8,436 nucleotides of DNA, from NCBI GenBank assembly GCA_003504035.1, contig DOBW01000095.1, positions 1,316 through 9,751 on the forward strand, written 5' to 3'. Each line of letters begins with the position of its first letter. Positions within the stretch are counted from its first letter, which is position 1. Shown piece after piece: positions 1 through 8,436 of the stretch. The notes below the pieces were generated by a model. That model ran no database searches. It saw nothing but the letters and a program-made list of their open reading frames with translations, and was not told the origin of the DNA. The stretch is from Rhodospirillaceae bacterium (GTDB taxonomy: Bacteria > Pseudomonadota > Alphaproteobacteria > UBA9219). The position numbers and the translations under genes are program-made.

Positions 1-10
1 TTGATGCAGC

Positions 11-50
11 AGGACTGGATCGCCGCGCTTCGCTCGCGATGACAATTCTG
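11..50. repeat. Short palindromic intergenic repeat (REP/MITE-like)
   Basis: A GC-rich stretch in an otherwise AT-rich intergenic region. ATCGC (19-23) pairs with GCGAT (36-40). Inside it GCG (25-27) pairs with CGC (31-33) around a CTT loop, with small bulges between the two stems. Read on the minus strand it contains GCGAGCGAAGCG flanked by TCATC and GGCGATCC. From memory this closely resembles a widely dispersed bacterial intergenic repeat of the form TCATTGCGAGCGAAGCG...GCAATCC, seen in many alphaproteobacteria. Only one copy is visible here, so its repeat status rests on recognition. The edges are approximate. Confidence 0.5.
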
Positions 51-71
51 GGTGTTTAAAGAAATCCTATA

Positions 72-100
72 TTGCTTCCAAAAGCGGCGACATGTTAAAT
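72..100 (+). promoter_or_regulatory. Weak sigma70-like promoter before the aminotransferase
   Basis: TTGCTT (72-77) lies 17 bases from TTAAAT (95-100), which matches four of six consensus bases in each box. Transcription would begin near 107, leaving only about 6 bases before the ATG at 113 but about 21 before the in-frame ATG at 128. If real, it favours the second start codon. Such matches are common in AT-rich DNA, so the call is tentative. Confidence 0.2.
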
Positions 101-112
101 AAGTAAAATGAT

Positions 113-1240
113 ATGGTTTTTTTCTCAATGAATGTACCGTCCTCAGCACCACGCTCCAACATACCCGACATGCCAAGCGTGGATGATCTTTTGCCCTATC
201 TTCGGCAAATTGATGAAAACCGTTGGTATTCTAATTTTGGGCCTCTTGCCCAGACCTTCGAGACGCGCTTCGCGCAACGCATGGAAAAAGCGCATAAACT
301 ACCAGATAAAACACTCTCTTGCGTCGGGTTGGCCTCGGGGTATCAAGCGTTGACGATCGGCTTGCGCCTTTTGGGTGTAGTGCCAAATGACAAAGTACTT
401 ATCCCTTCTGTGACCTTTCCGGCTTGTCCTCTGGCCGCCGCACCTTTGGGCGCCGAGGCCATTTTAAGTGATGTCGACCCCCAAACATGGACACTCACGC
501 CCGAAATTGCACGCCAAGCAGCCTCAAAAATGAAGTTAGCGGCTGTTATGTCCGTTTGTGTGTATGGTTTTCCTCTTCCCGCCGAAGAATGGGACGCTTT
601 TTCACGCGAAACAGGCGTTAAAGTCATCATTGATGCCGCCGCCGCCGTTGAAGCGCAAAAATATCCTGAAACCTGTCTTGTGGCACACAGCCTGCACGCG
701 CTGAAGCCTTTTGGTATTGGCGAAGGCGGATTACTTGTGGCACGTGATCCCGACCTGATCCAGCAAGCACGCGAACGGATCAATTTTGGCATGAAAGATC
801 ACATCACATATCAAACAGGTGAAAACGCTAAAATGAGCGAATATCACGCCGCTGTAGGACTGGCGCAGCTTACGCGGTGGGAAGACATAAAAAAACGCCG
901 TCAAAAAATCTATGAGACCTACAAGCTTTTCTTCGAAAGCCTTCAGGATCTGACTTCTATTCATCCATTACTTGAAAAAACAATTGCAAGTTCTTTAATG
1001 ATAAGCCTAAAAGAGGGTAATGCTTTGGAGGTTTTTAACCGCCTTCAACAACAAAATGTCGCTGTACATCACACCTATTTGCCACCGCTGTACGAACATC
1101 CCGCCTTTGCTGGTCTGGAAGTAACCGGAAAAGAAGGTGCGAATGAAATAAAGCACAAAGCACTTGGGCTGCCGTTTCACGCCTTTCTTTCAGATGAAGA
1201 AATTGGCAAAATTGTCCAAAAGCTACGCGAGTCGCTTTAA
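113..1240 (+). CDS. DegT/DnrJ/EryC1/StrS family PLP-dependent aminotransferase
   Basis: A fold-type I PLP enzyme of 375 residues, the usual length for this family, whose members mostly transfer an amino group to nucleotide-linked keto-sugars for O-antigen, capsule or secondary-metabolite sugars. Visible landmarks are the N-terminal WYSNFGPL segment (39-45), the phosphate-binding ASGYQAL (74-80), D174 in VIIDAAAA (expected to contact the pyridine nitrogen), the catalytic Schiff-base K198 in SLHALKPFGIGEGG, the MSEYHAAVGLAQL helix (241-253) and a C-terminal LGLPFHAFLSDEEI (351-364). The substrate cannot be read from sequence. There is no good Shine-Dalgarno site before ATG 113 or before the in-frame ATG 128, so the first five residues are uncertain. 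The gene sits 58 bases upstream of bamD, where many alphaproteobacteria have lpxC. No other sugar-pathway gene is in view. Confidence 0.9.
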   Translation: MVFFSMNVPSSAPRSNIPDMPSVDDLLPYLRQIDENRWYSNFGPLAQTFETRFAQRMEKAHKLPDKTLSCVGLASGYQALTIGLRLLGVVPNDKVLIPSVTFPACPLAAAPLGAEAILSDVDPQTWTLTPEIARQAASKMKLAAVMSVCVYGFPLPAEEWDAFSRETGVKVIIDAAAAVEAQKYPETCLVAHSLHALKPFGIGEGGLLVARDPDLIQQARERINFGMKDHITYQTGENAKMSEYHAAVGLAQLTRWEDIKKRRQKIYETYKLFFESLQDLTSIHPLLEKTIASSLMISLKEGNALEVFNRLQQQNVAVHHTYLPPLYEHPAFAGLEVTGKEGANEIKHKALGLPFHAFLSDEEIGKIVQKLRESL

Positions 1241-1254
1241 GCTCGGCCAAGTTA

Positions 1255-1263
1255 TGCTATAAG
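1255..1263 (+). promoter_or_regulatory. Extended -10 promoter candidate for bamD-recN-ligA
   Basis: TGCTATAAG gives a TG-n extended -10 with TATAAG as the hexamer (five of six consensus bases). The -35 region at the end of the aminotransferase gene (CTTTAA, 1235-1240, 17-base spacer) is poor, as is usual for extended -10 promoters. Transcription would start near 1270, about 29 bases before the bamD GTG. This would let the essential cluster be expressed independently of the upstream aminotransferase. Confidence 0.35.
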
Positions 1264-1285
1264 CTTTCAACAATACCTCTCATTC

Positions 1286-1290
1286 AAGGA
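1286..1290 (+). promoter_or_regulatory. Ribosome binding site fixing the bamD GTG start
   Basis: AAGGA ends 8 bases before the GTG at 1299. It supports this non-ATG start. The nearest upstream in-frame ATG (1254) runs into TAA after two codons, so it cannot be the start. Confidence 0.7.
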
Positions 1291-1298
1291 TTCGCGCT

Positions 1299-2126
1299 GT
1301 GCCTCGATTGTTGCTTTCCCATCTCCTTCTTCTTTTCGTCCTTCTTGGAACTGTTTGCGCCTGCGCAAGCGGCAAGGCTACCCTTCCAGAAGAAAAAACG
1401 GTTACTGAACTTTATACCGAAGCCACCGCACTCATGAGCCAAAAGGACTACAAAGAAGCTGCCCACCGTTTTCAAGAAGTTGAACGCCAGCATCCCTATT
1501 CCCTCTGGGCAACACGTGCGCAACTTATGGCCGCCTATGCCCAATATCAGGACATGGATTATGATGCCGCCATCTCTGCACTGGACCAATATATCCAACT
1601 CCACCCTAGCAGTGACAACATCGCCTATGCATATTATCTACGTGGCTTATGCAGCTATGAAAGAATTGCCGATGTGCGCCGCGACCAAGGTCATACCCAT
1701 CACGCTTTAAATGAATTGCAAACTATTATTCGTCGTTTTCCTGAAACATCCTATGCCAAGGATGCCGTGCTCAAAATAGCACTCATCAACGATCATCTTG
1801 CTGGTGCAGAAATGGAAATTGGGCGGAACTATCTTGCACAAAAACTCTATACAGCAGCGATTGGACGCTTTCGCACTGTCATAGAAAAATATCAAACCAC
1901 AAGTCACGTTCCCGAGGCTTTGCACCGCCTTGTAGAGGGCTACATAATTCTTGGCATCAAAGACGAAGCCCAAGCCACCGCTGTCGTTTTGGGACATAAT
2001 TTCCCTGGAAGTCCGTGGTATCAAGACAGCTACAATCTTCTTATTAAAAATAATATAGAACCCAAGCCCAACAATAAAAGTGAACATAAAAGTTGGGTCA
2101 ATGGTGTATGGCGCGACCTTTTTTGA
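1299..2126 (+). CDS. bamD: Outer membrane protein assembly factor BamD (lipoprotein)
   Basis: BamD (formerly ComL) is the essential lipoprotein of the BAM complex. It works with BamA at the periplasmic face of the outer membrane to fold beta-barrel proteins. The 275-residue product starts with a lipoprotein signal: a leucine-rich core (4-16), then VCAC, where C22 is the better lipidation site (A at -1, V at -3) and C20 the alternative. The rest is a row of TPR-like helical repeats with strong family motifs: HPYSLWA (65-71), RRFPETSYAKDA (145-156), LAGAEMEIGRNYL (167-179), YQTTSHVPEAL (198-208) and GHNFPGSPWYQDSYNLL (232-248). Length and motifs are normal for alphaproteobacterial BamD. It starts at GTG with a good AAGGA site and heads a cluster with recN 34 bases downstream. 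Confidence 0.96.
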   Translation: MPRLLLSHLLLLFVLLGTVCACASGKATLPEEKTVTELYTEATALMSQKDYKEAAHRFQEVERQHPYSLWATRAQLMAAYAQYQDMDYDAAISALDQYIQLHPSSDNIAYAYYLRGLCSYERIADVRRDQGHTHHALNELQTIIRRFPETSYAKDAVLKIALINDHLAGAEMEIGRNYLAQKLYTAAIGRFRTVIEKYQTTSHVPEALHRLVEGYIILGIKDEAQATAVVLGHNFPGSPWYQDSYNLLIKNNIEPKPNNKSEHKSWVNGVWRDLF

Positions 2127-2157
2127 AAGACTCCAGCTTTTTTTTGAAAGGCTCTAG
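2118..2157 (+). repeat. Imperfect tandem duplication at the bamD/recN junction
   Basis: Two near-identical units lie head to tail. Unit 1 (2118-2136) is C, six T, GAAAG, ACTCCAG. Unit 2 (2137-2157) is C, eight T, GAAAG, GCTCTAG. The units differ by two T residues and two substitutions. Unit 1 spans the bamD stop codon (2124-2126), and unit 2 contains the GAAAGG that serves as the recN ribosome binding site. Confidence 0.75.
2146..2151 (+). promoter_or_regulatory. Ribosome binding site for the recN GTG start
   Basis: GAAAGG ends 9 bases before GTG 2161 and supports that start. The ATG at 2159 overlaps the GTG but is out of frame, so it is not the recN start. Confidence 0.6.
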
Positions 2158-2160
2158 GAT

Positions 2161-5939
<3,779 letters not shown>

Positions 5940-5964
5940 AGGCTTAAGGAGTAAAAGACTGTCT

Positions 5965-5990
5965 AAGCTCTGTACAAAAGCTTCCTTTTT
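5965..5990 (+). terminator. Weak terminator-like hairpin after ligA
   Basis: AAGCT (5965-5969) pairs with AGCTT (5979-5983) around a 9-base loop, and CC plus five T follow. The stem is short and AT-rich, so termination would be inefficient at best. It is the only terminator-like element in the 112-base gap between ligA and the cyclase. I see no convincing promoter in that gap: TATTAAAT (6019-6026) has no -35 box at a suitable distance. Confidence 0.2.
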
Positions 5991-6051
5991 GCTTACCTTT
6001 CCGAAGGCTTCTCAGCCCTATTAAATTCTTGCCACAAAAGGCTCTACAACA

Positions 6052-7086
6052 ATGGACACGCAAGATAATTCAAAAGATTTCGCGCAGCAGGCGTTAGAAG
6101 AGCTGAGCAAATCTGAGCTCAAGCCAACGCCAGATAATTTTTCTGTTTATTATAATTATTTCTCGGACAGCAATCCCAACCTAAAAATGGCGATAAATAT
6201 GCTACTTGAGCAATATGGGAAACTTAATCAAACCCAATGCACAGAGCTCTTTCTCGCCCATATCAGCCTTGATGCTGAAAGCAAGGTTTTACAAACCACA
6301 ACAACCAGCATTGAAGACGAAGTCAAGAAAATGATGGGTGTTTTAACGAAGTCAGCATCAGACACAAAACAATACAACCAGACTTTGGATGCGTTTTCCG
6401 GCAACTTGCAATCACCGGACTCAGTTGACCAAATCCGAGGTGCCGTTTCTCGTGTTGCCAACGAAACGCGGATTATGGCTGAACAAAACCAACGGCTCCA
6501 TGCACAGCTCTCCCAATCAACGCAGCAACTGACGGAAATGCGCTACAACCTTGACGAGGTTCGTAAAGCTTCGCTCATGGACCCGCTTACCGAGGTTGGA
6601 AACCGCAAGTTCTTTAGCAATGAAATTGCACGTGTCATTGAAGAAGCCAAAGAGTCAGAAACGCCTTTATCCATGCTTATGGCAGACATTGATCATTTTA
6701 AAAATTTCAATGATACCTATGGCCATCTTATTGGTGATGAAGTTCTTAAGCTTGTCGCCAGAACATTGGTCGAAAATCTCAAAGGACGTGATATCATTGC
6801 GCGTTATGGTGGCGAGGAATTTGTTATACTTCTCCCGCGCACAACGGTGAAGGACGCCATACGCGTAGGCGACCAACTTCGCTCCATTTTGTCTACTAAA
6901 AATGTGCGCCGCCGCCGAACGAATGAAACTCTTGGCGTTATCACTATTTCAATTGGCGCAACGCAACATCTTGAAGGGGATACCCACGACTCCTTTATCG
7001 CGCGTGCGGATGCAGGTCTTTACAAAGCCAAAGAAACAGGTCGTAACAAGGTCATGGCTCAAGAAGAAGACCCACCACAGGAATAA
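6052..7086 (+). CDS. Soluble GGDEF-domain diguanylate cyclase
   Basis: Predicted to make cyclic di-GMP from two GTP molecules. The 344-residue protein has no signal peptide or membrane segment. Residues 1-95 are a helical domain with the segment LKPTPDNFSVYYNYF (23-37), which I recall from alphaproteobacterial GGDEF proteins; its function is unknown. A predicted coiled coil (about 135-172) leads into the GGDEF domain (about 173-335): DPLTEVGNR (177-185), metal-binding D212 and nearby residues in MADIDHFKNFND (210-221), the active-site loop RYGGEEF (251-257) and the C-terminal RADAGLYKAKETGRN (318-332). The catalytic residues look intact. The inhibitory site nine residues before GGEEF is K244-G-R-D247, not R-x-x-D. 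ATG 6052 has AAAAGG 10 bases upstream. The protein lacks an EAL domain. Confidence 0.93.
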   Translation: MDTQDNSKDFAQQALEELSKSELKPTPDNFSVYYNYFSDSNPNLKMAINMLLEQYGKLNQTQCTELFLAHISLDAESKVLQTTTTSIEDEVKKMMGVLTKSASDTKQYNQTLDAFSGNLQSPDSVDQIRGAVSRVANETRIMAEQNQRLHAQLSQSTQQLTEMRYNLDEVRKASLMDPLTEVGNRKFFSNEIARVIEEAKESETPLSMLMADIDHFKNFNDTYGHLIGDEVLKLVARTLVENLKGRDIIARYGGEEFVILLPRTTVKDAIRVGDQLRSILSTKNVRRRRTNETLGVITISIGATQHLEGDTHDSFIARADAGLYKAKETGRNKVMAQEEDPPQE

Positions 7087-7102
7087 AATTGGCTCGTACA
7101 AT

Positions 7103-7136
7103 CGTTTCAACAAACGTCTATGTTGTCGTGACAACA
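7103..7136. terminator. Two small hairpins between convergent genes, possible bidirectional terminator
   Basis: CGTTT (7103-7107) pairs with AAACG (7112-7116) around CAAC, and TGTTGTC (7121-7127) pairs with GACAACA (7130-7136). They sit in the 31-base gap and the last codons of the RDD gene, where transcription from both strands must end. Neither stem is GC-rich or followed by a clear T run, so this is a position-based guess. Confidence 0.2.
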
Positions 7137-7612
7137 GTCCCCGCAATAAGATCATGCAGGGCTTGTTTCTTTTTTGTGAAAAGCGCCATGATATAGCCCA
7201 ACAAAAGAGGAAAAGCCGAAAGAATTTTGGAAAAATAGCGCACACTCGCACGGCCAAAGCTCAACTGCTTACCTGCCTCATCCACAACACGTAACTTCAT
7301 AGCACGCTTACCAAGCGTAGCGCCACGCTCAGAGCTTTCAAAAGCAGCGAAATAAAACCAGTCCAACGCAACCAACAAAGCCCAATAAGAAGGGGCAAAA
7401 GCCGTTCCCACCGCAAGCATAGGCGTGGCCACAACACCAACCAAGAAAAGAAGCACACCAATAGCAGGCAAAATAAGAACGATTTTGACGATAAAGAGAA
7501 TAATTTGATCAATCAGGAGCGCGATAAAGCGATCCATAAAAGCCCCATAGGGCATTTCTTTTATGTCAATCTCTTTACCCGAGGTCGGCGGAATAATGGT
7601 TTGTGCAGTCAT
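7118..7612 (-). CDS. RDD family integral membrane protein
   Basis: A 164-residue membrane protein of the RDD family, named for conserved Arg and Asp residues; the molecular role of most members is unknown, with transport suggested for some. Seen here are R28 and D35 in DRFIALLID at the start of the first hydrophobic stretch (about 29-60, long enough for one or two helices), a second hydrophobic region (about 65-91), the GKRAMKLRVVDEAGKQLSFGR segment (101-121), a third (about 127-145) and the closing ALHDLIAGTVV (151-161). The start is ATG 7612: AAGGAG (7622-7627) lies 9 bases upstream on the minus strand. A longer frame back to a TTG near 7648 has no such support. The gene follows pgeF by 42 bases and is probably in its operon. 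Its function is not known. Confidence 0.9.
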   Translation of the reverse strand: MTAQTIIPPTSGKEIDIKEMPYGAFMDRFIALLIDQIILFIVKIVLILPAIGVLLFLVGVVATPMLAVGTAFAPSYWALLVALDWFYFAAFESSERGATLGKRAMKLRVVDEAGKQLSFGRASVRYFSKILSAFPLLLGYIMALFTKKKQALHDLIAGTVVTTT

Positions 7613-7621
7613 GTATTGGCT

Positions 7622-7627
7622 CTCCTT
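7622..7627 (-). promoter_or_regulatory. Strong ribosome binding site setting the RDD gene start
   Basis: On the minus strand this reads AAGGAG, 9 bases before ATG 7612. It is the best Shine-Dalgarno match among the genes here and excludes the longer TTG-initiated reading. Confidence 0.75.
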
Positions 7628-7643
7628 CACGAAAGGTTTGCAA

Positions 7644-7664
7644 CCCAATCCGATTTAAATTGGG
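7644..7664 (-). other. Small hairpin at the pgeF stop codon
   Basis: CCCAAT (7644-7649) and ATTGGG (7659-7664) are inverted repeats with a 9-base loop that includes the pgeF stop codon (7655-7657). On the minus strand the 3' arm is followed by TTGC rather than a T tract, so it does not look like an intrinsic terminator. It might stabilise the pgeF end of a shared transcript or be chance. Confidence 0.2.
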
Positions 7665-8422
7665 ATAACTATAACAGAAAGTTGGCGCCCCGTGTCTTTT
7701 TCTCCCGCAAGGCTGCTTCGACGATAACTGAAAAAAACCGCTTCGTCTTTACAAGTATCGGCAGGCGACGGCGAGATATTCTCAAGGCCGGCACATTTCA
7801 GCTTTTGGACAACATAAGAAGGCAGATCAAACATCAAGCATTTTTCTTTTTCGGCTTTTTTAAAAAAAGCAGTATTTTCTCTGTCCTCAGCAATAAACGG
7901 CGCGCAAAAAGCATCCTCCACTTCATAAGAAGCGCGGCCAATGCAAGGCCCAACCGCTGCACAAATATTTCGTCTTTGTGCGCCAAGCTTTTCCATTTCC
8001 AAAAGCGTGTTTTCAATAACGCCACCTAAAGCGCCGCGCCATCCGGCATGCGCAGCCCCGATAACGCCAGCATCCTTATCCGCCAATAAAACAGGCGCAC
8101 AGTCCGCCGTTAAAATGCCAAGGGCAACTCCTGCAAGCTTCGTGACAAGCGCATCTGCCTGCGGCATATGCGCTGCACTCCATGGTTCGGTGACGTTCAC
8201 AACATCTGCAGAATGAACCTGCTGGCAACTAAGAAGATGACCTGCCTGCACGCCAAGTTGCGCTTCTATGCTTTCTCTATTCTTGGCAATTTTAGCCGGA
8301 TCATCTTGTGAACTAAAACTGGTGTTCAAGGCTTCATATGTGCCTGCGCTCACGCCCCCTTGGCGTGTAAAAAAACCATGAGGTAAAAACATCAGATTGT
8401 CAGCTTGAAGAAAAGGGATCAT
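7655..8422 (-). CDS. pgeF: PgeF/YfiH family protein (peptidoglycan editing factor, DUF152)
   Basis: Member of the YfiH/DUF152 family. Earlier annotated as polyphenol oxidase (laccase), the family has been linked to purine nucleoside phosphorylase/adenosine deaminase activity and, in E. coli, to removal of mis-incorporated L-Ser in peptidoglycan precursors. The 255-residue length is normal. The zinc/catalytic residues are present: H70 in QQVHSADV, C108 in LTADCAPV and H125 in AAHAGWRG. Other family motifs are HGFFTRQGGVS (15-25), GPCIG (158-162), YEVED (166-170) and DTCKDEAVFFSYRR (222-235). ATG 8422 matches the usual N-terminus; the only upstream signal seen is a weak TAGG. In many alphaproteobacteria pgeF lies beside lgt and a SAM-dependent methyltransferase; any such gene is outside this window. 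Confidence 0.94.
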   Translation of the reverse strand: MIPFLQADNLMFLPHGFFTRQGGVSAGTYEALNTSFSSQDDPAKIAKNRESIEAQLGVQAGHLLSCQQVHSADVVNVTEPWSAAHMPQADALVTKLAGVALGILTADCAPVLLADKDAGVIGAAHAGWRGALGGVIENTLLEMEKLGAQRRNICAAVGPCIGRASYEVEDAFCAPFIAEDRENTAFFKKAEKEKCLMFDLPSYVVQKLKCAGLENISPSPADTCKDEAVFFSYRRSSLAGEKDTGRQLSVIVIPI

Positions 8423-8436
8423 GAGAAACCTATAGC

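Noticed and set aside
634..645. Four GCC repeats encoding AAAA next to the PLP-contacting Asp of the aminotransferase
   Set aside because: From memory a DAAAA stretch is normal for this aminotransferase subgroup, so it is not an expansion.
343..792. A 149-codon minus-strand open frame opposite the aminotransferase
   Set aside because: The plus-strand frame carries all the family motifs. The antisense frame has low-complexity Ser/Ala/Arg-rich content and no recognisable domain.
1289..2133. GANTC sites (CcrM methylation motif) at the bamD leader (1289-1293) and the bamD/recN junction (2129-2133)
   Set aside because: About 33 such sites are expected by chance in this window, so their position carries little weight without conservation or methylation data.
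5940..6051. Small RNA or tRNA gene in the ligA-cyclase gap
   Set aside because: No cloverleaf, no strong promoter and only a weak 5-pair hairpin. Nothing supports an RNA gene.
7505..8029. A 174-codon plus-strand open frame opposite the RDD gene and pgeF
   Set aside because: It starts at TTG without a ribosome binding site, has no recognisable motif, and lies opposite two clearly real genes.

Overview
The window holds six complete protein genes and no RNA gene, CRISPR array or transposase that I can see. It looks like chromosomal DNA from an alphaproteobacterium of moderate GC content (roughly 45-50% by eye, not counted). The main reason is the gene order bamD-recN-ligA, which in many alphaproteobacteria follows ftsZ-lpxC. 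The proteins also read as alphaproteobacterial in style: the BamD motifs, a soluble GGDEF protein with a helical N-terminus, and a PgeF. I cannot assign a genus.

Layout. Positions 1-112 carry a short palindromic intergenic repeat and a weak promoter-like sequence. Positions 113-1240 (+) encode a DegT/DnrJ/EryC1/StrS-type PLP aminotransferase, probably for a surface sugar, standing where lpxC often stands. Then comes a tight plus-strand cluster: bamD (1299-2126, GTG start, lipoprotein of the outer-membrane assembly machine), recN (2161-3861, GTG start, SMC-like recombination-repair ATPase) and ligA (3858-5939, NAD+-dependent DNA ligase). recN and ligA overlap by an ATGA. An extended -10-like sequence in front of bamD may drive the cluster. 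After a 112-base gap lies a plus-strand diguanylate cyclase (6052-7086) with an intact GGEEF active site and a K-x-x-D in place of the R-x-x-D inhibitory site.

Two minus-strand genes converge on the cyclase: pgeF (7655-8422), then a small RDD-family membrane protein (7118-7612) 42 bases downstream, probably co-transcribed. The cyclase and RDD stop codons are only 31 bases apart.

Together the genes cover envelope building and upkeep (aminotransferase, BamD, PgeF, perhaps the RDD protein), DNA repair and replication (RecN, LigA) and c-di-GMP signalling. They are largely housekeeping genes, and I found no convincing undescribed multi-gene system. The points worth a second look are modest: the aminotransferase at the lpxC position next to a dispersed-type repeat, a tandem duplication at the bamD/recN junction that supplies the recN ribosome binding site, a GAAA-capped hairpin inside ligA, and the altered inhibitory site of the cyclase.
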